Source: JAXDJH01 sp034663635 (GTDB lineage Bacteria; Actinomycetota; CADDZG01; WHSQ01). From it: a DNA stretch of 64,000 nucleotides. Shown here piece by piece: positions 12,888-21,115 of this stretch. Where the stretch lies: NCBI GenBank assembly GCA_034663635.1, contig JAXDJH010000022.1, positions 137,721-201,720 of the forward strand, read 5' to 3'. A program made the translations under genes and the position numbers. Under the pieces are notes generated by a model. It was not told the origin of the DNA. It saw only the letters and a list, made by a program, of their open reading frames with translations, and ran no database searches. Positions within the stretch are counted from its first letter, which is position 1, and each line of letters opens with the position of its first letter.

Positions 12888-13970
12888 ATGACACAATCGA
12901 CCGACCCGGTTCCCGAGATCGTCGCCCGCGTCGAGCGCGCGACTCTCCCCGAGATGCGCAGCGTCGACATCGATGACGTCTACGTTCAGATGGATTGGCT
13001 CCTCCAATCGCGACCCACTCCGATGGATCTCTACAACCGGTGGGAGCAGCAGCAGTGGAAGACACAGGATCTCGACTTCTCCGAAGACGCCGCGCAGTGG
13101 GCGAGCATGGAAGGGATCTTCGAAGGGATCCGCACCGAGCTGCAACGCTCGTTCACTCTCTTCTTCGTCGGCGAGCAAGCGGTTACCGACACGCTGTCTC
13201 CACTGGTGCACGGCGCGCCGGACGAACCCTCACGCATCTTCCTTTCAACGCAACTCGTCGACGAGGCGCGCCACGCGGTCTTCTTCTCCAAGTTCTTCGA
13301 TGAAGTCATCGGGATCCCCGGCGGGCTCTCGGCCGCTTTGTTGCAAGTGCGCGGGAACGTGGTCGGCGGCTTCCGGGAAATCTTCGACAACGATCTAGTT
13401 GAGGTAACCGAGCGGGTGCGCCTGAACCCGCACGACTACGGCGCCTGGGTAGAGGGCATCACCGTCTACCACCTTGTAGTCGAAGGGATGCTGGCCCTGA
13501 CGGGGCAGAAGTACCTGCTCGGGATCCTCAGGGAGATGAGTCTCCTGCCCGGCTTCTACTCCGGCTTCACCGCGGTCGCTCGAGACGAGTCCCGCCACGT
13601 GAACTACGGCGTCAGGGCCCTCATGGAGGCGGGGATCAGGGACCGTGACCTCCTCGATCGGGTCACGGAGACGGTCTTCCGGCTGCTGGAGCCCGCCTGC
13701 CGCACGGTGGCCGCCCCCGAGCGCCGATACGCCATAAAAGCCGAGGAAACGCCTCCGAACCTGCAGATCAACCCCTACGAAGTGGCCTCTTTCTCCCTGA
13801 ACTCCCTGACCAAGCGCCTCAGGGTCGTGGGCCTGCCCCAGGACGTCCTGGAGGAGATCCACAGCCGGGGGAACACCTACTACGAGGCCGCCTGGGACGA
13901 GTACGAGCAGATCCACTCCGAGGAGCACCCCAGGCGCTACTACGACCGGATGGCTGCCGCTTCCGGCTGA
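12888..13970 (+). CDS. R2-like ligand-binding oxidase (R2lox-type dimetal protein)
   Basis: A 360-residue ferritin-like four-helix protein related to the ribonucleotide reductase R2 subunit. Predicted metal ligands are Glu96, Glu126, His129, Glu199, Glu234 and His237. Val99 (Glu96+3) and Tyr194 (Glu199-5) sit where R2lox proteins form their Val-Tyr ether cross-link, and [10 protein letters not shown] and [11 protein letters not shown] resemble R2lox segments. That points to a Mn/Fe or diiron oxidase rather than a true nucleotide reductase subunit, and no nrdE-type gene is adjacent. The ATG has AGGAGG upstream. It is inserted between prfB and ftsE, usually neighbours in actinobacteria. Confidence 0.8.
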   Translation: MTQSTDPVPEIVARVERATLPEMRSVDIDDVYVQMDWLLQSRPTPMDLYNRWEQQQWKTQDLDFSEDAAQWASMEGIFEGIRTELQRSFTLFFVGEQAVTDTLSPLVHGAPDEPSRIFLSTQLVDEARHAVFFSKFFDEVIGIPGGLSAALLQVRGNVVGGFREIFDNDLVEVTERVRLNPHDYGAWVEGITVYHLVVEGMLALTGQKYLLGILREMSLLPGFYSGFTAVARDESRHVNYGVRALMEAGIRDRDLLDRVTETVFRLLEPACRTVAAPERRYAIKAEETPPNLQINPYEVASFSLNSLTKRLRVVGLPQDVLEEIHSRGNTYYEAAWDEYEQIHSEEHPRRYYDRMAAASG

Positions 13971-13978
13971 CGCCCCGG

Positions 13979-13984
13979 TACCCT
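13979..13984 (+). promoter_or_regulatory. -10 element TACCCT for ftsE
   Basis: TACCCT lies six bases upstream of the ftsE GTG, straddling the region just after the R2lox stop. Confidence 0.5.
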
Positions 13985-13990
13985 GTAAGC

Positions 13991-14677
13991 GTGATCAGAA
14001 CCGTAGACGTCATCAAGGACTACAAGACCGGGAACCGGGCCCTGGACGGCCTGTCGGTCGACATCGAGAAGGGCGAGTTCGTCTTCGTCGTGGGCCCGTC
14101 CGGCTCGGGCAAGTCGACTCTCCTCAAGCTCCTGACCAAAGAAGAGGAGCCCACCGGTGGCGAGATCTTCGTGGCCGGAAAGAACCTCTCGAGCTTGCCT
14201 CGCTGGCGGGTGCCTTACCTCCGCCGGAATGTTGGCTGCGTCTTCCAGGACTTCAAGCTTCTGCCGAGCAAGACGATCTTCGAGAACGTCGCGTTCGGGC
14301 TCGAGGTGATCGGTCGCCCGAAGGGCGTCGTCCACAAGCAGGTCCCTCAGATCCTCGAGCTCGTGGGGCTCGGCGAGAAGCTCGACAGGTTCCCCGACGA
14401 GCTCTCCGGTGGCGAGCAGCAGCGCGTTTCGATCGCCCGAGCGTTCGTGAACCGACCGCTGATCCTGCTGGCCGACGAGCCGACCGGGAACCTCGACCCC
14501 GCGACGTCGGTCGGCATCATGCGCTTGCTCGACAGGATCAACCGAACCGGAACGACCGTCGTGATGGCGACCCACGACCACGCCATCGTGGACTCCATGC
14601 GCAGACGCGTCATCGAACTGGAGGGCGGCCACGTCATCCGCGACCAGTCCCGAGGAATCTACGGAGTGGGCTCTTGA
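13991..14677 (+). CDS. ftsE: Cell-division ATP-binding protein FtsE
   Basis: A 228-residue ABC ATPase that works with FtsX at the division site to activate peptidoglycan hydrolases. Walker A is GPSGSGKST, the Q-loop lies in [11 protein letters not shown], the signature is LSGGEQQR, and Walker B is [14 protein letters not shown], all typical for FtsE. The GTG start is inferred from the leaderless -10 spacing. The stop overlaps the ftsX TTG start by 4 bp (TTGA). Confidence 0.96.
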   Translation: MIRTVDVIKDYKTGNRALDGLSVDIEKGEFVFVVGPSGSGKSTLLKLLTKEEEPTGGEIFVAGKNLSSLPRWRVPYLRRNVGCVFQDFKLLPSKTIFENVAFGLEVIGRPKGVVHKQVPQILELVGLGEKLDRFPDELSGGEQQRVSIARAFVNRPLILLADEPTGNLDPATSVGIMRLLDRINRTGTTVVMATHDHAIVDSMRRRVIELEGGHVIRDQSRGIYGVGS

Positions 14678-15555
14678 GGATCGGCTATTTCCTTTCGGAG
14701 ACGGTTCAGAACCTTCGCCGCAACTTCCTCATGACGATCGCGGCCATCTCGACCGTTGCGATCTCGTTGCTGCTGCTCGGGGGGGTTCAGATCCTGGGTT
14801 TGATGGTCAACAACATGACCCAGAGCTGGGAAGCCCGGGTCGAGGTCTCGGTTTTCTTGCGCGACGACATCACGGACAACGAGCGAACGACGCTCTCCAG
14901 GGACATCACTCAGATGCCCGAGGTGAAGACCGTCACCTACATCACCAAGAGCGACGCCTTCAACGAGTTCAAGGAGATGTTCAAGGAGCAACCGGAGTTC
15001 TACGAGAGCCTTCCCGCGGACGCGCTCCCTGCGTCGTACCGCATCAAGCTGAAGGACGCAGACACCACAGAAGAGGTTGTCGCGAGGCTGGTTGGGGCTC
15101 CGGGCGTGGACGAAGTGAAGGCCGGTGACGAGTTCGTTAAACGCCTACTTCAAGTGAACGCGCTTCTTCGAACGACGACTCTGACGATGTCGGTGATCTT
15201 GATGATCGCTTCCGCTGCGCTTATCGCGAACACCATCCGGCTCGCGATCTATGCGCGTCGCGAGGAGATCGGCATCATGAAGCTCGTCGGGGCCACGAAC
15301 TGGTTCATCCGGATCCCGTTCATGCTCGAAGGAGTGTTCGCCGCACTGGTTGGGGCCCTCATCTCGGGATTGATAGTCATCGGCGCTAATACGTTCTTGT
15401 TCTCTCGGATCGGCAACGCGCTAGCCTTCCTCCGTCAGGTATTCCAGTTCTCGCCAGGCGAGATGATCTCGGTTCTCCTCCTTCTGGTGGGCGTGGGCCT
15501 CGTTGTGGGTCTGATCGGGTCGACGCTTGCCCTTCGCCGCTTCCTCGAGGTTTAA
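14674..15555 (+). CDS. ftsX: Cell-division ABC transporter permease FtsX
   Basis: A 293-residue inner-membrane protein with the FtsX layout: one N-terminal membrane segment (about 20-42), a large extracytoplasmic domain (about 45-165) and three C-terminal segments (about 170-190, 222-245, 262-285). [20 protein letters not shown] is the hallmark MacB/FtsX-type loop. It starts at TTG overlapping the ftsE stop, so translation is coupled. The extracytoplasmic loop presumably contacts the M23 hydrolase encoded next. Confidence 0.95.
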   Translation: MRIGYFLSETVQNLRRNFLMTIAAISTVAISLLLLGGVQILGLMVNNMTQSWEARVEVSVFLRDDITDNERTTLSRDITQMPEVKTVTYITKSDAFNEFKEMFKEQPEFYESLPADALPASYRIKLKDADTTEEVVARLVGAPGVDEVKAGDEFVKRLLQVNALLRTTTLTMSVILMIASAALIANTIRLAIYARREEIGIMKLVGATNWFIRIPFMLEGVFAALVGALISGLIVIGANTFLFSRIGNALAFLRQVFQFSPGEMISVLLLLVGVGLVVGLIGSTLALRRFLEV

Positions 15556-15621
15556 GCGCGGCCCTCTCGGCGCCGATTCCATCCCGGGAGACTTTTGCCG
15601 GATTTAGCGGGTTTGGGGCTG

Positions 15622-15650
15622 TTGTTAATGAGGTTTTTGTTAACTAGGAT
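15622..15650 (+). promoter_or_regulatory. Promoter for the EnvC-like hydrolase gene
   Basis: TTGTTA (15622-15627), a 17-base spacer and TAGGAT (15645-15650), seven bases before the ATG at 15658. Confidence 0.5.
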
Positions 15651-15657
15651 GAATCGG

Positions 15658-16878
15658 ATGAATTTGGCGAGCGGGCGCCGCCGGGTCGGACTCATCCCCC
15701 TCCTGCTGGCCGCCCTGATGATCCTGTCCGTGGTTCCGGCCCTGGCCGACCCCAGCGACCGGTTGGACGAGATCCAGCGCAAGAAAGAAGAGGCCCAACG
15801 CCAGGTCGACGCTCTATCAGCCCGGAGCGGCGAGCTCTCGGACGAAGTGAGGCTGCTGGACGAGCGGGCCGCACGAGCGCAGGCCGAGGTCGATGCCCTG
15901 GACGCCAAGATCGACAAGCTGAGCGAACGCATTCTCACTGTGCGCAAGGAGCTCGCCGATGCTCAGATCCGGCTCGCCTTCCTCTCGGAGGAGCTGCAAG
16001 GCATCCTCGGCCGCCTGGATGGACGCCTCGATGCCTTCACGCAACGCGCGGTGGCGGCTTACATCGCCGGGCCCACCGCGTACGTCGAGGGACTCGTCTC
16101 GTCGAACACATTCGTAGAGCTCGGCAACAGGGTCTCGTACTACGAAGCCGCGCTCGATTCAGACTCCGCGCTCGTCCAGGAGATCCAGGTTCTGCGCGAC
16201 GAAACCGAGTTGAAGCGCAAACTCGTTGAAGAGAAGCGCCAGGAGATCTCCACCAAGAAATTGGGGCTCGAGACCGATCGGGCTGCGGTTACACAGGTGC
16301 GACAGGAACGAGCGTCTGTCCTCGAAGCGCGCAAGACGGCGCTACGCGCGAAGGAACAGATCCTCTCCGGGGTGCTCTCGAAGAAGCGGGACCTCGAACG
16401 GGTGATCGAGCAGCTCGAGGCCGACGCAGCGTCGGTTACCGCGCTGCTCCAGGGACAGGGTTCGAGCTCGGCGGGGATCCTGCCGAGCGGAGGCGGCCAG
16501 CTGCTCTGGCCGGCCGCGGGCCCGGTCACCTCGGGCTATGGATACCGAACGCACCCGATCTTCGGAGACACGAGGCTCCACACGGGGATCGACATCGGGG
16601 CGCCGTACGGGGCAACGGTGGTAGCGGCCGACTCGGGAACGGTCATATTCGCCGGCGTGATGAGCGGTTACGGCAACGCCGTGGTCATCGACCACGGGGG
16701 CGGCATCGCGACGCTGTACGGGCACCTTTCCGCATTCGCCGTGGTGGATGGTCAGTCGGTTGGTCGAGGTGTGCCTATCGCGAACGTGGGTTGCAGCGGC
16801 TATTGCACGGGTCCCCATCTGCACTTCGAGGTGCGGATAAACGGCAATCCCGTCGACCCCATGCCCTACCTCGGATAG
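15658..16878 (+). CDS. EnvC-like murein hydrolase, coiled coil plus M23 peptidase
   Basis: A 406-residue secreted protein. The signal peptide ends near ALADP (about residue 33). Residues about 36-110 and 180-265 are long Glu/Lys/Arg-rich coiled coils. The C-terminal LytM/M23 domain (about 285-405) has RLHTGIDIG and GPHLHFEV, so the zinc ligands are intact and it should be an active endopeptidase. Position after ftsEX supports activation by FtsEX, as for PcsB or RipC-type enzymes. The ATG is chosen from the promoter; a TTG at 15595 is the longer alternative. Confidence 0.9.
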   Translation: MNLASGRRRVGLIPLLLAALMILSVVPALADPSDRLDEIQRKKEEAQRQVDALSARSGELSDEVRLLDERAARAQAEVDALDAKIDKLSERILTVRKELADAQIRLAFLSEELQGILGRLDGRLDAFTQRAVAAYIAGPTAYVEGLVSSNTFVELGNRVSYYEAALDSDSALVQEIQVLRDETELKRKLVEEKRQEISTKKLGLETDRAAVTQVRQERASVLEARKTALRAKEQILSGVLSKKRDLERVIEQLEADAASVTALLQGQGSSSAGILPSGGGQLLWPAAGPVTSGYGYRTHPIFGDTRLHTGIDIGAPYGATVVAADSGTVIFAGVMSGYGNAVVIDHGGGIATLYGHLSAFAVVDGQSVGRGVPIANVGCSGYCTGPHLHFEVRINGNPVDPMPYLG

Positions 16879-16908
16879 GGCCTAGCCCTCCGAGCCAACT
16901 ACCCTGTG

Positions 16909-18096
16909 ATGACAATGGATCGCATCCTCAAAGTTGTTATCGCGTGCCTCGGAGTGGCCATCATCGGGCTCGCCTCGTACACCTTCGGCTACCGCAACGG
17001 CTCGGGCCGGCAGGTGCCGCTTCGCATCGACACCTCTCAGCCGGGGGCCGGCCTCGCGATCATCCGCGATGCCTACGACGAGATCCGCGGGAAAGCGGTC
17101 AAGCAACCGACCGAAGACGCACTAGCTCGCGGAGCGATCCGCGGCATGATCAAGGTTCTTCAGAACGCGCAGGACGACCCCTACGCTCTCTTCTTCTCGC
17201 CGGATGAGTACGAGTCTTTCAGTGAGCTGACCACCGGGAAGTTCTCGGGTATCGGAGTGTGGCTCAAGCCGGACGCGAAAGAGATGCAGATCGTCTCGGT
17301 CCTTCCGTCCACACCCGCCGCCGCTGCCGGTCTGCAAGAAGGCGACATCATCCGAACCGTTGACGGCCAAGCGGTGATCGACATGACCGTCGACGAAGCG
17401 GCCGCCCTGATAAAGGGGCCGGAGGGATCCAAAGTGAGTCTGGAGATCGACCGGGGGAGCGAGTCACTCTCGTTCGACATCAGGCGCGAGAAGATCTCGC
17501 TCCCTGCGGTGAAGGCGAACCTCCAAGGCACCGATGTGGGTTACATCCGGCTGCTCACGTTCTCCAACGGAGTCGCGGTTCAGGCTCGTCTCGAGATCGA
17601 GCGTCTCTTGACTAAGGGGGCCGAGGGGATCGTCCTGGATATGCGAGACAACGGCGGCGGCGTATTCGACGAGGCGATCGATGTGGCAAGCCTCTTCATC
17701 GAAGACGGCCCGGTCGTCCGCTACAAACAGCGGGGCGAAGATGAGATCGTTTACGACGCGCAAGGCGATGCGTACGAGAAAGTTCCTGTCGTGGTCCTTG
17801 TCAACGGCGGGACCGCGAGCGCGTCGGAGATCGTGGCCGGCGCACTCCAGGATTACGGGCGTGCCGTTTTGGTGGGGACGACCACGTTCGGAAAGGGCTC
17901 GGTCCAGCAACTCGTGCCTCTTCCGGATGGCTCGGCGATGAAACTAACCATCGCTGCGTACTTCACTCCGAAGTCGGGGAGCATCGATGGAACGGGGATC
18001 GACCCGGATGTCGAGGTTTCCCAGAGGGCCGAACAGAAGGCCAGGGCGTTCCAGATCCTGCGCGGCCTCGTGCTCTCGCAGAATTCAGCGGGCTAA
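16909..18096 (+). CDS. S41 C-terminal processing peptidase (CtpA-like)
   Basis: A 395-residue protease with an N-terminal membrane anchor (about 8-26), a PDZ domain (about 95-180, GIGVWLK and GLQEGDIIRTVDG) and the S41 catalytic domain. The Ser lies in GTASASE and the general-base Lys in FGKGSVQ, the usual dyad spacing. These enzymes trim or degrade envelope proteins; next to ftsEX and an M23 hydrolase it may control hydrolase levels. TACCCT (16900-16905) is an obvious -10, so the exact start is uncertain among GTG 16906, ATG 16909 and ATG 16915. Confidence 0.92.
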   Translation: MTMDRILKVVIACLGVAIIGLASYTFGYRNGSGRQVPLRIDTSQPGAGLAIIRDAYDEIRGKAVKQPTEDALARGAIRGMIKVLQNAQDDPYALFFSPDEYESFSELTTGKFSGIGVWLKPDAKEMQIVSVLPSTPAAAAGLQEGDIIRTVDGQAVIDMTVDEAAALIKGPEGSKVSLEIDRGSESLSFDIRREKISLPAVKANLQGTDVGYIRLLTFSNGVAVQARLEIERLLTKGAEGIVLDMRDNGGGVFDEAIDVASLFIEDGPVVRYKQRGEDEIVYDAQGDAYEKVPVVVLVNGGTASASEIVAGALQDYGRAVLVGTTTFGKGSVQQLVPLPDGSAMKLTIAAYFTPKSGSIDGTGIDPDVEVSQRAEQKARAFQILRGLVLSQNSAG

Positions 18097-18099
18097 ACC

Positions 18100-18573
18100 G
18101 TGGCCACCATCGAGGAGAAGTCCGGCACCAAGCTCATCGCGCAGAATCGAAGGGCGCGGCACGACTACTTCATCGAGGAGATGGTCGAAGCGGGAATCAT
18201 GCTCACGGGTACCGAAGTGAAATCCTGCCGGGCGAGCAAAGTGACCTTGTCCGACGCATACGCGCATATCAGCGACGGAGAAGCCTGGCTCCTCCAGTGT
18301 CACATCGCCCCGTACTCGCACGGCAATCGCATGAACCACGACCCGTTGCGCAAGCGAAAACTGCTCCTTCACCGAAAGGAGATCGAGCGACTGCACGCAA
18401 AGGTGTCGCAGGAGGGAAAGACCCTTGTCCCCACCCGCATGTACTTCAAGCACGGCCTCGTGAAGGTGGAACTCGGCGTGGCCAAGGGCAAGAAATCCCA
18501 CGACAAGAGAGAGACGATCGCGAAGCGGGATGCCGACCGATCTATCGCGAGAAATCTTGGTCGTAGGCGCTGA
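18100..18573 (+). CDS. smpB: SsrA-binding protein SmpB
   Basis: A 157-residue partner of tmRNA that delivers it to stalled ribosomes and fills the empty mRNA channel. The beta-barrel motifs GTEVKSCRASK, the HGNRMNHDPLRKRKLLLH segment and the basic C-terminal tail ending NLGRRR are all present. It starts at GTG three bases after the protease stop and lies about 250 bp upstream of the tmRNA gene, the usual pairing. Confidence 0.96.
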   Translation: MATIEEKSGTKLIAQNRRARHDYFIEEMVEAGIMLTGTEVKSCRASKVTLSDAYAHISDGEAWLLQCHIAPYSHGNRMNHDPLRKRKLLLHRKEIERLHAKVSQEGKTLVPTRMYFKHGLVKVELGVAKGKKSHDKRETIAKRDADRSIARNLGRRR

Positions 18574-18635
18574 TTCGGCTCGTATTCCTTCATTACGTAT
18601 GTCGCCTAGCAAGCCCCGGCAGATAGAAGACATAT

Positions 18636-18752
18636 ATGGACCAACTGGCCGAGCCCCTCATCGCGATCGTGGCCGGGTCCACCATCGGCATCGGTCTCGC
18701 AGAGCTCGGTAAGCGCCTTCGCAGCCGTATGGTCCGCGTCAAAGCCCGTTAG
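18636..18752 (+). CDS. Putative 38-residue hydrophobic small protein
   Basis: ATG at 18636 opens a short frame encoding a protein with a hydrophobic glycine-rich segment (LIAIVAGSTIGIGLA) and a basic C-terminus with RLRSRMVRVKAR. It could be a single-span membrane peptide. AGAAG-type sequence lies just upstream, but there is no strong Shine-Dalgarno. It fills the gap between smpB and the tmRNA gene. It is not a recognised family and could be chance. Confidence 0.35.
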   Translation: MDQLAEPLIAIVAGSTIGIGLAELGKRLRSRMVRVKAR

Positions 18753-18793
18753 CTCGCTGCCTCTTCTCCGGAGTAACTGACCTCCACTGTCGT

Positions 18794-18799
18794 TATCCT
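18794..18799 (+). promoter_or_regulatory. Candidate -10 (TATCCT) for ssrA
   Basis: TATCCT ends 29 bases before the tmRNA 5' end; a transcript would carry a short leader removed by RNase P. No good -35 was found. Confidence 0.3.
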
Positions 18800-18828
18800 G
18801 AGTGAGCACATTGAAAAGAACCATCCTT

Positions 18829-19183
18829 GGGGCTGAACTGGTATCGACTCTGACTGCACCGAGGTGGGAGAAGCGAGCCGAGGTTCCGAGATGCCTCGTT
18901 AAAAGCTCGGAAACTAATTAACTGCCGCTGCTTAATCGCACGGTCGCCATCTCCTAAAAGATGGCCGTCGGCCCGAGATTCGCCTGCGATCTCGGGATCC
19001 GGCGTCGCCTAGCAGGCTTACCGCTTCGAACGTGCTCCAGGTGAGAAGCGGGACATCTACTGGAGCTAGGCAACGGCCAGTGCCGTCCGTAGGCCGGTCG
19101 AAGCCGAATCTCAACTGCGGACTACGCTCGTAGAAGACCCACCAAGGGGTTGGAGGACCCGGGTTCGATTCCCGGCAGCTCCA
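18829..19183 (+). ncRNA. ssrA: Transfer-messenger RNA (tmRNA)
   Basis: The 5' end GGGGCTG pairs with CAGCTCC at the 3' end (one G-U), the T-arm reads CCGGG-TTCGATT-CCCGG, and the discriminator is A19183; CCA is not encoded. PK1 is visible (CGAGG/CCTCG and CCGAG/CTCGG with an A-rich loop). PK2 (CCCGAGAT/ATCTCGGG with GCCTGC/GCAGGC) and PK3 (CCGCTTC/GAAGCGG with GCTCCAG/CTGGAGC) are also clear. The tag region between PK1 and the following hairpin is exceptionally short (see the separate entry). SmpB is encoded just upstream. Confidence 0.95.
18924..18935 (+). other. Predicted tmRNA tag frame: Ala-Ala-Ala-stop
   Basis: The tag frame normally starts 11-13 bases after the last PK1 strand. Here CTCGG is followed by 13 bases and then GCC GCT GCT TAA. 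The bases before GCC have U at -5 and A at -4, as in E. coli and Mycobacterium, and the first codon is Ala as usual. The coded tag would be only three alanines, plus the alanine carried by tmRNA. Other frames give LPLLNRTVAIS or a long read-through that crosses PK2 and do not fit the resume signal. Confidence 0.6.
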
Positions 19184-19291
19184 CAACGTCGCTTCGCTCC
19201 TTATGTGGAGCTGCCCGCCTAGCCCGATGCCAATCGACTCGCCGGGCGGCTTCGCCGCTACTCCGGCGAGTTCGATTCCCGGCAGCTCCAC
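19163..19291 (+). repeat. Direct repeat of the tmRNA 3' end (possible integration scar)
   Basis: The 22 bases at 19163-19184, covering the T-loop and acceptor 3' strand of the tmRNA, recur exactly at 19270-19291. CTTCGCTCC follows both copies. A duplicated tRNA or tmRNA 3' end is the usual signature of attL/attR around an integrative element. Only about 85 bp lie between the copies, so any element is gone, and no integrase is nearby. Confidence 0.6.
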
Positions 19292-19365
19292 TAACTTCGC
19301 TCCGCCAACGTCCCAAATTCTCCAGGGAAACCTGGCGTGGCCCAGCTGGGCTGGAATATTTGCGG

Positions 19366-20898
19366 TTAGTTGCCTGGGTAGATCACGCTCTTTGCGAATT
19401 TCGTTATGCCGGAGCCGTCTGTTAGGCGCACGACGTAGAAGCCGCTGTTTCCATCGGTGTACCAGATGTCGCGGGTTTCTTCGTCGTACGCGGGCGCCGA
19501 CATCGCGAACGAGCCGGCTTTGTTCGGAACGAAGCCCGTCCCGGGCATAAGCGGTTTGTTGAAGTACGCGATCTCTTTCGGGTGGGCCGGATTGCGGATG
19601 TCGAAGACGCGGAGTCCGGACATGATGAAGCTGCACGCGACGATGTAGGGGTCGGTTCTGCTCGGCAGCGAGCAGTAGTGCCCCTGATAACCCTGGAAGA
19701 CTTGATCGTCTCCTGGGTCGGTCGTTTGGTCGCCCTTGTTCACCGCGAGCCGCAGGTTGGAGACGACGAATGGTTTCTTCTCATCCTGGATGTCGATGAT
19801 CCGTGCGGCGCCGATCTGCTCGCCCGAGCCGAACTCATCAGTCTCGAGCACGTACTTGTGCCCCTTCATCGTGAACGGTGTCGCGTTCTGCGGCGTGCTG
19901 ATCTGCGGCCAGGTGAGCCGGCTGACGATGGGTACCGTCGGGTTCGTCACTCGTTTCTGAATCTCGGTCGTGTCGAGGATGGTTAAGCCGGAGAAGTCTT
20001 GGCCGCTGTCGTCGAACGCGGCTTCCGCTATGTACAGACGGTTGCCGTCGTTGCTGACCGAGACTCCGTGTGGTTGATAGTCGGGCGTGGTCCACAAAGT
20101 CACGGGAGCCTGGGGGTTCGTTAGGTCGACTGCGGTGAGCGTGTGCGCGTACAGCGACGCGACGTAGAAGGTATTGCCGTCGGGCGAGAATCCACCTTCG
20201 TGGCCGAGGATGCCCATCGGCGTGGACGACTGGAGCGCGGGATGCGTGCAGTCCTCGGTGACGTCGAAGACGTCGAGCATGCCGGGATGCCACGTCGGGT
20301 AACCCATGTCCGCGACGAGCAGCCCTCGCTTGGTGTTGAGTCGCACCGATTCGTGCGGCGACTGCATGGCAGGGGTACGCAACGTGTCGGTGTGGACGGG
20401 CTTGGCCGGGTCGGTCATGTCCATGACGTAGACGCCCGGCCCCTCAGCGCCTTGTTCCGGCGCGTTGTGCGGCCACAGCAGCGTGGAGTCCCAGAAAGCG
20501 CATTCGTGTCCGGCCTTATCCACGTAACGCTCGACGCGGTAACCGCCCGAAGTGGCGGAATGAGAAATTTCACGGGCGTTGCAGAAGTAGCCCTTCTCCG
20601 CTCGTCCGGAGTCGTAGTCGGCCTTCGGTGCTTTGCCCTGGACCTTTTCAGGCATCGAACCCGCGTCACAAGAGATGCCGGGTGTCGCGCCGGCGTCAGG
20701 GTTCGTGGGCCCGAGGTACCTGGTGGCGACGCGGGTGCTCTTCCCCGCGGGACCACCGACCAAGGGGACGCCGTGGTGATCCACGGCAACTATGGGCGCG
20801 GGACCTTGACCTGTGCCGGCCCACCCGGTCGTGTGGATCGTGATGGCGGCGAGGCAAGACGCGAGCAGAACTCTCCAGAACGAAGACAGGTTGGGCAT
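19366..20898 (-). CDS. Secreted LVIVD-repeat beta-propeller protein
   Basis: A 510-residue protein with a signal peptide (cleavage near WAGTG, residue 28) and repeated units of the form 'YVMDMTDPAKPVHTDTL', 'VDLTNPQAPVTLW' and 'RVFDIRNPAHPKEIAYF'. These are LVIVD repeats that form a propeller, usually extracytoplasmic and of unknown function. Several His and Asp residues could bind metal, but none is diagnostic. The ATG has GGGAGG seven bases upstream. It is the first of three such proteins in the window (also at 42173 and 54130). Confidence 0.85.
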   Translation of the reverse strand: MPNLSSFWRVLLASCLAAITIHTTGWAGTGQGPAPIVAVDHHGVPLVGGPAGKSTRVATRYLGPTNPDAGATPGISCDAGSMPEKVQGKAPKADYDSGRAEKGYFCNAREISHSATSGGYRVERYVDKAGHECAFWDSTLLWPHNAPEQGAEGPGVYVMDMTDPAKPVHTDTLRTPAMQSPHESVRLNTKRGLLVADMGYPTWHPGMLDVFDVTEDCTHPALQSSTPMGILGHEGGFSPDGNTFYVASLYAHTLTAVDLTNPQAPVTLWTTPDYQPHGVSVSNDGNRLYIAEAAFDDSGQDFSGLTILDTTEIQKRVTNPTVPIVSRLTWPQISTPQNATPFTMKGHKYVLETDEFGSGEQIGAARIIDIQDEKKPFVVSNLRLAVNKGDQTTDPGDDQVFQGYQGHYCSLPSRTDPYIVACSFIMSGLRVFDIRNPAHPKEIAYFNKPLMPGTGFVPNKAGSFAMSAPAYDEETRDIWYTDGNSGFYVVRLTDGSGITKFAKSVIYPGN

Positions 20899-21115
20899 CG
20901 GGCCTCCCGCAGCGGCGGCTTAACGATCAGGACCTAGACGTAGAAGCCCGGGATTCCTACCCAGATGTTGAATAGAGACACCATTTCCGTCTCGGTGCCC
21001 CCTAACGGCCGTAGAAGAGACCTAAATCAAGCCCGGCGCTCGAACGAGCGGCGGCTATGTTCCCTTTGATCGGGCGATGTAGAGGGACGGGGATGAGACG
21101 GGCGAATCGATAACT

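Noticed and set aside
12888..13970. Annotation as ribonucleotide reductase beta subunit
   Set aside because: R2lox-type Val and Tyr positions and the lack of an nrdE/nrdA partner fit the R2lox group better.
19122..19316. Open frame on the minus strand encoding a protein with LPGIEPGSS
   Set aside because: It is the antisense translation of the tmRNA 3' end and its duplicated copy, a classic spurious annotation around tRNA and tmRNA genes.
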